From an uncultured Candidatus Soleaferrea sp. (GTDB taxonomy: Bacteria > Bacillota > Clostridia > Oscillospirales > Ruminococcaceae): 30,967 bases of DNA. The DNA is taken from NCBI GenBank assembly GCA_934527325.1, contig CAKTAG010000006.1, positions 1 to 30,967 of the forward strand. Reading direction: 5' to 3'. Shown piece after piece: positions 1-10,100 of the stretch (positions are counted from its first letter, which is position 1; each line of letters begins with the position of its first letter). Both the position numbers and the translations under genes were made by a program. The notes under the pieces were generated by a model that worked only from the letters and a program-made list of their open reading frames with translations, was not told the origin of the DNA and searched no databases.

Positions 1-114
1 GTAAGTATATATGGGTTACCAAAATTAAATACAGTAAATGTACCATCTCATTTATGTGACAAAAAATATTTTCCAAATTGTAACAATCTTAATAATATAA
101 CATGCAGAAATTAA
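1..114 (+). CDS. 3' end of an unidentified protein (partial, cut by window start)
   Basis: Frame 1 is open from the first base to a TAA at 112-114, giving 37 codons. The tail contains three Cys residues and a segment reading PSHLCDKKYFPNC. I do not recognise the family. It is called coding because the frame is open up to the window edge and is followed, 57 bases after the stop, by a strong terminator that would serve a plus-strand gene. Its length is too short for the open frame alone to prove coding. The gene would be convergent with the deacetylase gene at 318-1277. Confidence 0.5.
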   Translation, partial: VSIYGLPKLNTVNVPSHLCDKKYFPNCNNLNNITCRN

Positions 115-144
115 TTATATATCATTAATAATAATCGAGTAGGA

Positions 145-161
145 GGCGGTGACTAGCCGCC
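145..161 (+). other. GC-rich hairpin of unknown role
   Basis: GGCGG (145-149) pairs with CCGCC (157-161), and T150/G156 can extend the stem by a wobble. This is a marked GC island in very AT-rich intergenic DNA. GGTG (148-151) could alternatively pair with CACC (167-170), just before the terminator stem, so two exclusive folds are possible. It could be the 3' portion of a small RNA or a 3'-UTR structure. I could not match it to a riboswitch class I know. Confidence 0.4.
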
Positions 162-170
162 AAGCACACC

Positions 171-227
171 AAAAAAAGCTGTAGTTAATCATCGATTTTT
201 AAAATCGTGTTAACTACAGCTTTTTTT
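171..227. terminator. Bidirectional rho-independent terminator
   Basis: A perfect 18-base inverted repeat (171-188 with 210-227) has GCTGTAGTTAA and TTAACTACAGC as its core. It is flanked by seven As on the left and seven Ts on the right, so a U-tract follows the stem on either strand. A second inverted repeat (193-199 with 201-207) fills the loop. It lies between the convergent partial gene at 1-114 and the deacetylase gene, and would terminate both. Confidence 0.92.
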
Positions 228-317
228 ATAGCCTAATAGAGAAGCTTTAACCTATAAAGAAATATACAAATCAACTATATTTCAATATAATTTAAAATTA
301 TTCTATCTATTATATAT

Positions 318-1277
318 TTACAAATCAAATTTAGAAATGTTATATCCATCATTTCTTAATTGATCTATAACATCACCTAAAATTTGCGAATTAGTTTTAG
401 AAACAGCATGCAAAAGATAAATTGCACCATTATGTGCTTCTGTTAATAATTTTTCTTTTGCTACATCAGGCTCCATTTGCTTTTGTGGATCCCAATCTGC
501 ATATGCATAACTCCAAAATATAGATTTATAACCTAATTTATTTAATAAATCCAAGCTCCTCTCACTAAATTCTCCGCAAGGGAACCTAAACAAATTCATT
601 TCATAATTATAGTGTTCTTTCATGTAATCATGCAAACCTTTTACTTCTTCTTCTCCCTCTTCAACGCTTATAGTTGGGAATGATTTATGCTTTACACTAT
701 GGTTACCAACTATATGGCCTTCTTTTATCATCCTATCTATTAATTCTGGATTTTTTTCAGCATACGGCATAGTCACAAAAAAAACTGCCGAAACTTTTTT
801 TTCTTTTAAAGTATCTAAAATTGGAGCTGTAAAACCATTTTCATATCCTTCATCAAATGTTAAATAAATTTTTTTCTCATCAGTATTACCTATAAAAAAA
901 GCATTATATTTTCCGTATTTTTCTTTGAAATTTATAGCATCTACCGGCTGGTTATTTTCATTTTTATTTTTTCCTTGCCCCCAACCTTGCTTTGTATTAT
1001 CCATAGATTTTAACTCATCTGCATTTACCTGTGCCATTGTTTGCACAGAACTAGAATCTTCTATCATATTTTCAACGTCATTCTCTAAATTATTTTCATC
1101 TTCATTGTCCTCTATAAATCCATCAGAATCTCTATAGTTACCTTGAGGATTAGTAACATCACTTTCTACTTTCTCTGTTACATTTTCAACTTTTTCCTCT
1201 ACATTATTTTTACTACAACCAGTTAAAGACATTACGATTGCAGAAAATATTACTAATGTTTTTAATTTTATGTTCAT
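318..1277 (-). CDS. pdaA: PdaA-type polysaccharide deacetylase, lipoprotein
   Basis: This is a carbohydrate esterase family 4 (NodB) deacetylase of 319 residues. The N-terminus is a lipoprotein signal with lipobox LTGC (Cys21), so the protein is probably anchored on the outer face of the membrane. A long acidic, Asn/Glu-rich linker (about 25-95) precedes the catalytic domain (about 115-319). Visible motifs are TFDEGYENG (Asp142), the metal ligands NHSVKH (His193, His197), RFPCG and LLHAVS. The block before the domain (YNAFFIGNT) and GAIYLLH resemble Bacillus PdaA, which deacetylates N-acetylmuramic acid during muramic-delta-lactam formation in spore cortex. That role here is inferred. The start is supported by AGGAG about 8 bases upstream. 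The gene ends at the bidirectional terminator (171-227). Bacillus PdaA has a cleaved signal rather than a lipobox, so a vegetative peptidoglycan deacetylase remains possible. Confidence 0.88.
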   Translation of the reverse strand: MNIKLKTLVIFSAIVMSLTGCSKNNVEEKVENVTEKVESDVTNPQGNYRDSDGFIEDNEDENNLENDVENMIEDSSSVQTMAQVNADELKSMDNTKQGWGQGKNKNENNQPVDAINFKEKYGKYNAFFIGNTDEKKIYLTFDEGYENGFTAPILDTLKEKKVSAVFFVTMPYAEKNPELIDRMIKEGHIVGNHSVKHKSFPTISVEEGEEEVKGLHDYMKEHYNYEMNLFRFPCGEFSERSLDLLNKLGYKSIFWSYAYADWDPQKQMEPDVAKEKLLTEAHNGAIYLLHAVSKTNSQILGDVIDQLRNDGYNISKFDL

Positions 1278-1391
1278 TTTTATTTCTCCTAAATATTTTT
1301 TTATTTTTATACTTTTTTAATTATTCATAATTATTTTATCCTACCAACACTAATTTACTCTTAAAAAAAGATGGAGGTTTTACTTATAAAA

Positions 1392-2024
1392 TCAATTAAA
1401 AAAATACGATATTTCCTTAAAGTTCACATTATTTCCAATAACTTTTTTTGAACAGCAAGATACAATATATCCATCTATTTTTTTTACTTTAAAAACACAA
1501 TCTCTATCCAAATATAATATAAATTCGCCTGTTTTTAAAACATTAAAACTAAAAGATTTTAAACTTTGTTTAAACCCTACACCTTTATATTTTAAATAAC
1601 TTTCTTTAAGGGTCCATATAATATAAAATCTTTCAGCAATTTTTAATTTATTATCACATAAAAAAACAAAATTTTTTTCATCATATGTAAAAAATCTATC
1701 AACAATTTTTAAATTAGGGTTAGCTATTTTTTCTATATCTACCCCTACTTCTTCAGAATACAAAGCTACAGCTACCTTTTGTTTGCTATGAGAAATATTA
1801 AAATAAAATTTATTACCAATTAAATATGGTTTGCCATATATATTTTTACTAAAGATTATATCATTTTTATCCATTTTTTTTAGCAATAATTGTATAAGTA
1901 CAAACCAACCAATTACTGTTTGCACAGATTTATAATTTATATCTATATTCACAAATTTTTTCACAATATGTATATATGGTTCTACATTCAAACTTGAAGA
2001 AAAAGATGCTAAGTAAACTTCCAT
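1392..2024 (-). CDS. Sfp-type 4'-phosphopantetheinyl transferase
   Basis: The protein transfers the phosphopantetheine arm of coenzyme A to a serine of acyl, peptidyl or aryl carrier proteins. It has 210 residues from the ATG at 2024, which follows GAGGGAAG at suitable spacing. A TTG 15 bases upstream is open but overlaps that ribosome binding site and was rejected. Sfp-family motifs are visible: NISHS (76-80), GVDIEKI with Mg ligands Asp96 and Glu98, and WTLKESYLKYKG with Glu141. The length fits the Sfp/Gsp class rather than the roughly 120-residue AcpS class. No NRPS or PKS gene is in the window, so its carrier protein is unknown and it might serve the fatty-acid ACP. It lies just downstream of the murA terminator with no obvious promoter of its own. 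Confidence 0.88.
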   Translation of the reverse strand: MEVYLASFSSSLNVEPYIHIVKKFVNIDINYKSVQTVIGWFVLIQLLLKKMDKNDIIFSKNIYGKPYLIGNKFYFNISHSKQKVAVALYSEEVGVDIEKIANPNLKIVDRFFTYDEKNFVFLCDNKLKIAERFYIIWTLKESYLKYKGVGFKQSLKSFSFNVLKTGEFILYLDRDCVFKVKKIDGYIVSCCSKKVIGNNVNFKEISYFFN

Positions 2025-2054
2025 TAAAGCTTCCCTCAATATATTTTTTTACAT

Positions 2055-2090
2055 AAAAACAGCCACGTTAAACAATCATAACATGGCTGT
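2055..2090 (-). terminator. Rho-independent terminator after murA
   Basis: On the minus strand an 11-base stem (ACAGCCATGTT with AACGTGGCTGT) encloses a 10-base loop and is followed by a run of five Ts. The single non-Watson-Crick position is a U-G pair only when read on the minus strand, which fits use by murA. It starts 27 bases after the murA stop codon. Confidence 0.85.
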
Positions 2091-2117
2091 GAATGTATAA
2101 ACAAGTAATTATACTTG

Positions 2118-3419
2118 TTAACCAACCTGTATATCATTTTTACTAACAGCAACTTTTATTCTTTCGTCTTCTAACATTGCTATTTTGGCACCTAAATTCT
2201 TAAGTTTTGTAACAATATTATCGTATCCTCGCTCTATGTGATGCACATTTTCTATTTCAGTTGTACCCTTTGCAGTTAACCCCGCTATTAACATAGCTGC
2301 TCCGGCACGCAAATCTGTAGCCATAACTGGGGCACCTTTTAAATTTTTTACTCCTTCTATTACAGCAACTTTACCATCTACTTGAATAGATGCCCCTAAC
2401 CTTCTCAATTCATCAACATATCTAAACCTATTATCCCACACACCTTCTGTTATTACACTGGTTCCCTCTGCTAAAGATAGCAATACTGCTATTTGCGGTT
2501 GCATATCTGTTGGGAAACCTGGATGCGGTAATGTTTTTACATTAGCTTTATTAATATGCAAAGCTCCAACAACCCTTATAGAATCATCATACTCTTCAAT
2601 AATAGCACCTGTTTGAGTTATTTTATCTGATATAGATTCTAGATGCTTAGGTATTACATTTTTTATAAGTATATCACCTTTTGTAGCAGCCGCTGCAACC
2701 ATAAATGTTCCAGCTTCTATTTGGTCAGGAATTATACTATAATTTGTACCATGCAATTCTTGTACACCATGTATTTTTATAACATCTGTACCAGCACCCA
2801 TAATATTAGCACCCATAGAATTTAAAAAATTTGCAAGGTCAACAACATGTGGTTCCTTAGCTACATTTTCTAAAATAGTTACACCTTTAGCATGAACAGC
2901 TGCTAACATAGTATTAATAGTAGCTCCAACAGAAACTACATCAAAATATATATGGCTAGCAACCAATTTTTCTGTTTTCATGTCTATCATTCCATGGTTT
3001 ACCAATACCTTTACACCCAAAGCTTCAAAGCCTTTTATATGCTGATCTATTGGCCTTACTCCAAAATCACAACCACCAGGCATAGAAACTTCTGCCCTAA
3101 GGTACCTACCAACCATTGCGCCTAAAAAATAATACGAGGCTCTCATTCGCTTAGCAAGTTCATATGGAACGATTGGGCAGTCAATATTCGTTGTATCGAT
3201 AGAAACTGTATTTTTATCTAATTTTTTTACATCTGCACCTATTGCCGATAAAATATCTATCATCACTTTTATGTCACTTATATTTGGTATATTTTCTATA
3301 ATACATTTTCCTTGTGCCAATATAGTGGCTGGAATAATTGCAACTGCAGCATTTTTAGCTCCACTTATTGTAACTTCCCCTTTAAGCTTAGAACCACCTG
3401 TCACTAAGATTTTGCTCAA
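2118..3419 (-). CDS. murA: UDP-N-acetylglucosamine 1-carboxyvinyltransferase (MurA)
   Basis: MurA transfers enolpyruvate from PEP to UDP-GlcNAc in the cytoplasm, the first committed step of peptidoglycan synthesis. The open frame reaches an ATG at 3449, but I choose the TTG at 3419: it follows GGGTGGTGG at good spacing and begins MSKILVTGGSKLKGEV like other MurA proteins. With this start (433 residues) the active-site lysine of SGAKNA is Lys22, as in E. coli. The catalytic and fosfomycin-target cysteine in MPGGCDFGVRP is present at residue 117. The TDMQPQ segment and the DLRAGAA motif near the C-terminus are also typical. Many Firmicutes carry two paralogues (MurA/MurZ), and I cannot tell which this is. 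It is transcribed alone and ends at the terminator at 2055-2090. Confidence 0.97.
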   Translation of the reverse strand: MSKILVTGGSKLKGEVTISGAKNAAVAIIPATILAQGKCIIENIPNISDIKVMIDILSAIGADVKKLDKNTVSIDTTNIDCPIVPYELAKRMRASYYFLGAMVGRYLRAEVSMPGGCDFGVRPIDQHIKGFEALGVKVLVNHGMIDMKTEKLVASHIYFDVVSVGATINTMLAAVHAKGVTILENVAKEPHVVDLANFLNSMGANIMGAGTDVIKIHGVQELHGTNYSIIPDQIEAGTFMVAAAATKGDILIKNVIPKHLESISDKITQTGAIIEEYDDSIRVVGALHINKANVKTLPHPGFPTDMQPQIAVLLSLAEGTSVITEGVWDNRFRYVDELRRLGASIQVDGKVAVIEGVKNLKGAPVMATDLRAGAAMLIAGLTAKGTTEIENVHHIERGYDNIVTKLKNLGAKIAMLEDERIKVAVSKNDIQVG

Positions 3420-3484
3420 TATAATCCACCACCCTAAAATTATAAACAAAACAATCAGTATACATTAATTTTTTGTATTTGAAT

Positions 3485-3497
3485 ACCATTTAATGGT
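3485..3497. promoter_or_regulatory. Small palindrome upstream of murA (possible operator)
   Basis: ACCATT and AATGGT flank a single central T, giving a perfect odd-length inverted repeat in the 235-base gap between the murA TTG and the next gene. Its position about 65 bases before the murA start would suit a regulator site. A palindrome this short can also occur by chance in AT-rich DNA. The rest of this gap shows a TATAAT (3439-3444, minus strand) with no good -35 partner. Confidence 0.25.
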
Positions 3498-3654
3498 TAA
3501 TGATTTTTAAAACAAACACCAAAAACTAACATATATTACTTGATACAGAAATTTTTATAAAAATATTTAACATAACCTATATTGTTTAACACGCTATTTT
3601 AGATTATAACATTATTTGTATAAAAATAAAAGTGTTTTGACTATATTTTTTTAT

Positions 3655-3846
3655 TTATTTTACTAGTGAAGAAAAAGAATCTACTACCCCACCTATACTT
3701 CTAATAGCTTTTGTAGCATTTCGTTTTAATTTACTCTGCTTGGCTTTATGTGTGTTGTTTACTATAAAATAAGTAACCGCTCCTAATGTTGCCATTACTC
3801 CTACACCTGTTAATGCATTTTTTCCAAAACTTTTACTATTTATCAT
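3655..3846 (-). CDS. Small single-pass membrane protein, unknown function
   Basis: This is a 63-residue protein that I do not recognise. Residues about 12-29 form one hydrophobic segment, GVGVMATLGAVTYFIV, followed by a strongly basic stretch (KAKQSKLKRNATKAIR) and a C-terminal amphipathic region ending SFSSLVK. By the positive-inside rule the C-terminus should be cytoplasmic. The ORF is supported by AGGAG placed 10 bases before the ATG and by a candidate promoter at 3878-3904. It is monocistronic, divergent from the cyclic-glucan synthase gene 287 bases away, and 235 bases upstream of murA on the same strand. No visible terminator separates it from murA. Confidence 0.72.
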   Translation of the reverse strand: MINSKSFGKNALTGVGVMATLGAVTYFIVNNTHKAKQSKLKRNATKAIRSIGGVVDSFSSLVK

Positions 3847-3877
3847 TTTTATACTCTCCTTTTTTTTATATTAATTT

Positions 3878-3904
3878 ATTATACTATATATCTATTATTG
3901 TCAT
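3878..3904 (-). promoter_or_regulatory. Candidate sigma-A promoter for the small membrane protein
   Basis: Read on the minus strand, ATGACA (3904-3899) and TATAAT (3883-3878) are separated by 15 bases. The -10 is perfect, the -35 has one mismatch to TTGACA plus a shifted start, and the spacer is slightly short. The -10 lies about 32 bases before the ATG at 3846, with AGGAG between. Confidence 0.45.
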
Positions 3905-4066
3905 TAAATACTCTCAAAATACTTGCTATTCTTATTGAAATAATTACCTTGGTTTTTACCCAATAAATAGCTTATAAAATTCAAATTTACAATATATTAC
4001 ATTTATATATATAATATAAACTAATATTAAAAACAAAACCTTCAATATAATATTTAATTATATGGT

Positions 4067-4072
4067 TATAAT
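4067..4072 (+). promoter_or_regulatory. Candidate -10 box for the cyclic-glucan synthase gene
   Basis: A TATAAT lies 61 bases before the ATG at 4134. No convincing -35 is present at 16-18 bases; TTCAAT at 4041-4046 is too far. The region is so AT-rich that a -10 match alone is weak evidence. Confidence 0.25.
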
Positions 4073-4133
4073 AATTTATAAAAGACGTTATATAAATATT
4101 GTTAATGCTTAAAAAATTAAAGGAGTTGCAAAG

Positions 4134-7100
4134 ATGGCAAATACGAATTACAACCCTGTTAACATAAAGCCACAAAATGTTAATAATTTTGTTCTGTACA
4201 ATTGTAAAATTTTAAAAAAAATATTATATAGACATTTTAAAGCTATGAAAAAAATATATAAATTATATTGCCAAAAAACACAAAAAACTTCTTCTCAAGA
4301 ATGGTTAACTGATAATTTTTACATCATAGAAGAAGAAACAAAATCTATTCTAAAATCATTAAAAAATAAATTTTCACTTTTTGCTATAAAAGGTAATAAA
4401 TTACCAATCATATATCAAATTACTTATAAATTCTTTGTATCTACCGGGTTTAAAGATGTTTCTTCAAATAACATAATAACAATGGTTAAAAATTATTCTG
4501 CCACATATTTAACTGTTGAAGAACTCTCATTTCTTTCCACTGCAATTAAAATATCTTTAATAGAAAATATATACTTTGCTATTATAGCTGGTAAAAGCGA
4601 AAAACATATAACAGAAGCTATTGCATTTTCTATAAAAAATTTAAAAAACATTAGCAGTTTAGATTTTAATAAAATAATTGAGCAGGTAAGCCCAATTGAA
4701 AAAATTTTTATTAATGATCCATCAAATATTTACAGTAAAATGGATGACGAATCAAAATCTTATTACAGGTACCTTTTATCTACTATAGCTAAAAGAAAAA
4801 AATTAAATGAACAAGAGCTAGCTGAAAAAATATTAATAAGTGCAAAAAAAGAAAATAAACACATTGGTTATTACTTAATAAATAATGATTCTATTACTAT
4901 ACCAAAAAAAATATTAGGCAAAGTGTTCTTATCTATAAATTTTTTTGTTCCACTTATTCTTTCTATTATAATTCTGTTACTAACTAAAAATACTTTTATA
5001 GCTCTTATTACTTACTTACCTTTATGGGAAATTGTTCGACCTTTAAATGAATATTTTACTTTAAAAAAATGTAAAACCAACTTCTTACCCAAATTAGATA
5101 TTAAAAATTGTGTTCCAATTGAAGGTAAAACTCTTGTAGTTGTATCCACTATATTGCCTAAAGCAAATCAAGCTAAAATTTTAAAAACCAGGTTAGAAAA
5201 TTTATATTTTTCTAATGGTGCTGGTGAGGTAAATTTTTGTATTTTAGCAGATTTTACTCAAAACAAATTTCCTGAATCTGCCAACGATAAATCTCAAATA
5301 GATGCATCTGTAAGAGTTATAAAAAATTTAAACACCAAATATGGGAATAAATTTTCACTAATTGTAAGAAAAAGAACTTATAGCAAAACTCAAAACTCTT
5401 ATATTGGTTGGGAAAGAAAACGTGGTGCTATTACTGAATTAATTAGATTTATAAAAGGTCAAAAATCATCTATACTTATATTTGAAGGTAAAAAAGAAAC
5501 AATAAAAAATACAAAATATATTATTGCTTTAGATTCTGATACAGACTTATTAATTGATAGTACTCAAAAATTCGTAGCAACCGCTTTACACCCTTTAAAC
5601 AAACCAATTATAGACTATAATAAAAAAATTGTTACATCTGGATATGGAATTTTAACTCCAAAAATAGGTACTGATCTAGCATCTGCCAAAAATACTCTTT
5701 TTTCTAGAATAATGGCTGGTTGTGGAGGAACTACTATATATTATACAACTACCAAAGATCTATACCAAGATTTATTTGATGAAGCTATTTTTTCTGGTAA
5801 AGGGCTTATAGATGTAGATGCTTTTTACGAAGTTTTAAATAACAAATTTCCAGAAAATTCTATTTTAAGTCATGATATTTTAGAAGGAATATACTTAAGA
5901 GTAGGGTTTATTTCCGACATTGAACTTACCGATAAATTTCCATCTAACATAACTTCTTGGCTTTCTAGGTTGCACCGTTGGGTTAGAGGTGACTGGCAAA
6001 ATATAAACTATATATGTAAAAACGATATATCTTTAATAAATAAGTATAAATTATTCGATAATTTACGCCGTTCTATTACACCATTATTTTCTGTAATTTC
6101 TATTTTAGCTGGTATTTCAATGGCTAAAAGAAACGCTAATTATTCTACATTAATTTGTTTAATAGGTTTTTTATCTGTAACTTTTAATTCACTTTTTTCT
6201 GCTCTAATATCTATGTTATTTAATGGGTGGGTTACTGTATCTAGAAAATTTTATACAAAAATTATACCTCAAGCTTTTGAATATATTTTTCAGGCCTTTT
6301 TTTCAATTGTAATGTTAATATCTCAAACTCTTGTTTCTATGGACGCTATTTTTAGAGCTTTATATAGAAAATATATAAGCAAAAAAAACTTATTAGAATG
6401 GGTAACAGCTGCTCAAGCAGAAACTAAAAAAACTAATTTCTTATACATCTTAAAAAAATTTTTTTGGGCAGAATTAATAGGTATAGCTATATTAATTACC
6501 TGCCCAATAGGTGGTTTAAAAATATTTGGCCTCTCCTTCTCATTCATTATTCCACTTGCTATAATAAGCGAATCAAAAACTTCATTTACCTCTACAGAAA
6601 TTCCTGCAGAATATAAAGAAACTATTGTTGGCTATACCGCTGATATGTGGAAATTCTATGAAGATCATTTTAAATTATCTTGTAACTACTTACCACCAGA
6701 TAATATTCAACTTTCACCTATAAAAGCTATTGCCTACCGTACATCACCTACTAACATAGGTTTTTTGTTGATTAGTACCCTAGCTGCAAGAGATTTTGAT
6801 TTTATTGACACTAACACACTTTACACTAACATAAACCACACACTTACAACTATAGAAAATTTAGAAAAATGGCATGGCAACCTTTACAACTGGTACGATA
6901 TAAAAACTCTTAAACCTATTGATACATTTATTTCGACTGTTGATAGTGGAAATTTTGTTTCTTGCTTAGTGGCACTTAAAGAGGGCCTTAAAGACTATTA
7001 TTTTGAAAAACCAGAGCTTTCTAACCTTGTAGTAAGGTTGCAAAAAGTTATAGATGAAACTGATTTAAGTAAATTTTATTGTAAAGAAAGAAATTTATTT

Positions 7101-10100
7101 TCAATTGGGTACAACTTAAATACAAACAAATTTGTAGATTCTTATTACGACTTCCTTATGAGTGAAGCAAGATTAACTAGCTACTTTGCTATAGCTAAAA
7201 GGCAAGTGCCAAAAAAACACTGGGGGTTTTTAAGTAGAACATTATCTAGGAACGGTTTTTATGCCGGACCTGTATCTTGGACAGGCACTATGTTCGAATT
7301 TTTTATGCCACACCTTTTATTACCTTACTATTCTGGCTCACTTATTGATGAATCTTTAAGGTACTGCGTTTATTGCCAACAAAAAAGAATTCCTTCCAAA
7401 TATATTCCATGGGGAATTTCAGAAAGTGGATTTTATGCCTTCGATAATAACTTATATTACCAATATAAAGCACATGGCGTACAAAAATTAGGTGTTAAAC
7501 AAAATTTAGATAAAGACCTTGTTATTTCCCCATACTCAACATTTTTAACCTTACCTTTTGTTCCTAAGATGGCTATAAAAAATTTATTTAAAATGGAAAA
7601 AATGGGCTTTAAAGGTACTTACGGCTTTTTTGAAGCAATTGATTTCACCAAACCCAGAGTTGAAGATATGGAAATAGTAAAAAGTTACATGGCGCATCAT
7701 ATAGGTATGAGTATTATTGCTGCCACTAACGCTATTTTTGATAATAGAATGCAAAAAAGATTTATGAGGGATAAAAATATGAAAGCTGCAAAAGAACTAT
7801 TAGAAGAAAAAATTTCTAGAGATGCTGTAGTGTTTGATAATGTTATTAAATCTGTTCCGTTAAAAAACACTAAAAATTCAAAATCAATTCAAGAATATAA
7901 TAAATTTTCACCGGCTGAACCAAAAGTAACCATATTAAAAAATGCCGATATAGCAAGCATTTTAACCGATAATGGCACAAGCTATTTAATGGCTAATAAT
8001 AAATGTATTACCAGAAAAAGTGTAAATTTACTAAGAAAGCCTTACGGAATTTTTTTATTCATTCATTCTAATAATTTAACATACAGCGCTACTTCTGCGC
8101 CTTTTTATAACTCTTCTATTGATTATCAAACAAAATTCACATCCCACTCTGTTTCGTATTTTAGCAAAACAGAATTTTTACAAACAGCAATGATTTGCTA
8201 TGTAGATAAAACTTTAGCTTGTGAACAAAGGCAAATTATAATAAAAAATACTTCTAACACAAAACAAAAAGTAGATGCTATGGTAATGTTTGAACCTACA
8301 TTATCTAAATTCAACGACTATATATCTCACCCTGCCTTTACTAAGCTTTTTATTACCAGCCATTATAATAAAGATTCTAATATTTTAATATTTTCAAAGC
8401 AACCAAGAGAAAATGAATCTACAATATATTTAGGCGTAGGTTTTTTAGAAAATATTCCATTTGAATATGAAACTAGAAAAGAGGCATTAATTAATTCTGC
8501 AGATATAGAAAATTCTATTTCAACTTTTTGGGAAAAAGACTTTCAACCTTCTAATGGGTTACCAGATAGCATTGCTGCTATAAAACTACAATTTGAACTT
8601 TCTGCTTTAGCCCAAAAAGATTTCACACTTATAATAACATCTTCTGAAACATATTCTGGTGTAATTAACAATATTATTAAAGCTAGAGATAAAGGCCACT
8701 TAGATAATAAATCTAGTGTAAAATCTAAAATATTTGGTGATACTATAGAAGATAAAATTTCTTTTCAATTATTGCCAATTTTATTATTCAACAAAAAATA
8801 TTCTAAAGAATCATTAACAGCAATGGAACAAAACAAACACGGTATTGGCACTTTATGGTCTATGTCTATTTCTGGAGATTTACCCATAATTTTATTGGAA
8901 GTTACAGGTTTAGGAGATTCTCAACGAATTGAAATATATATAAAAACCTTAAAAAAATTACGCTTATGTGGCATTTTATTTGATCTAGTATTAACTTACA
9001 GAGAAATTAAAGGTGAAACAATATTAAAACACTTTATAGAATCTATTATTGCGAAATTAGATGCTAACTTACTAGTAAACGTTAATGGTGGAATATTTCC
9101 TATAAATTTAACTAATATTCCACCTGAAAACTTAACTCTTTTAAAAGCTATTGCTCACTATATTGTGCCTGAAAATTTGTCTACTGCAAATTCTTCTTTA
9201 ACTCAATATCTACCTATTAAAATTAATAAATGCAACCCCAGAAATGTAAATCTTTCAAAAGGGTATAAAGTTTATGGCGGAACATTTATAGATGATAGAT
9301 TTTATATAAATAAAACTTCACCTCTACCTTATACACATATTTTAGCTAACCAAACATTCGGTACTTTGCTTTCAAGCAACAATTTAGGGTTTACTTGGGC
9401 TTCTAATTCTAGAGAAAACAAATTAACACCTTGGTTTAACGATGTTTCTACAGATAATGATGGTGAATTATTAATTTTAAAATACAACAACAAATATTAC
9501 AATTTACTTGCTGGTGCTCTTGCATCATTTTCTCCAGATAATGCAAAATATGAAGGATTCATAGACGATTTAGAATATACTATCACTATTTCTATACCAC
9601 AAAAAGGTAATTATAAATTTTGTTCACTAGATTTTAAAAATAACTCATCAAATAATTTAAACCTTGAACTAGCTTACTATATTGAACCAATATTAGGAGT
9701 TAACCACCTAGATACAAATAAAATATATAGCAGTTTTAAAAATAACATTGTAATATTAAAGCATTGCTTAAACCAAGGTATAATATCACTATCTGTTAAC
9801 GGAGACATTGAAAATATTAGTTGTGTTACAAGCCAACAAAACTTTTTTTCTGGCAATTGGAACACACCATTAAATGATACACCTAGTATTCTATGTGCAT
9901 CTTTAATATCAAAATTTACTATATTAAAAAAATCAAACAAATTTATAAACTACTGCTTACTTTTTTCTAAAACCAATAAATCTTTAACACCACCAAACAA
10001 TTTTAAATCAACTACTTCACAAAATCACAATACTAACAAAATTACTATTAATACTCCAGATCAACCTTTAAATTATATAATAAATACATGGGTTCCACAT

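Noticed and set aside
142..210. Riboswitch (preQ1-I or ZTP-like) from the GACTAGC...ACACC segment
   Set aside because: Short words resemble parts of these motifs, but the stem and loop order does not match and no gene starts downstream on the plus strand.
1301..1327. TGAATA upstream of pdaA as a sporulation sigma-F/sigma-G -35 element
   Set aside because: The -35 hexamer matches, but no acceptable -10 (CATnnTA-like) lies 15-17 bases downstream, so it is probably chance in AT-rich DNA.
3987..4175. 62-residue minus-strand open frame overlapping the glucan synthase start
   Set aside because: It covers the promoter region and start of a well-supported gene, and its sequence is Ile/Tyr/Asn-rich translation of AT-rich DNA without a ribosome binding site.
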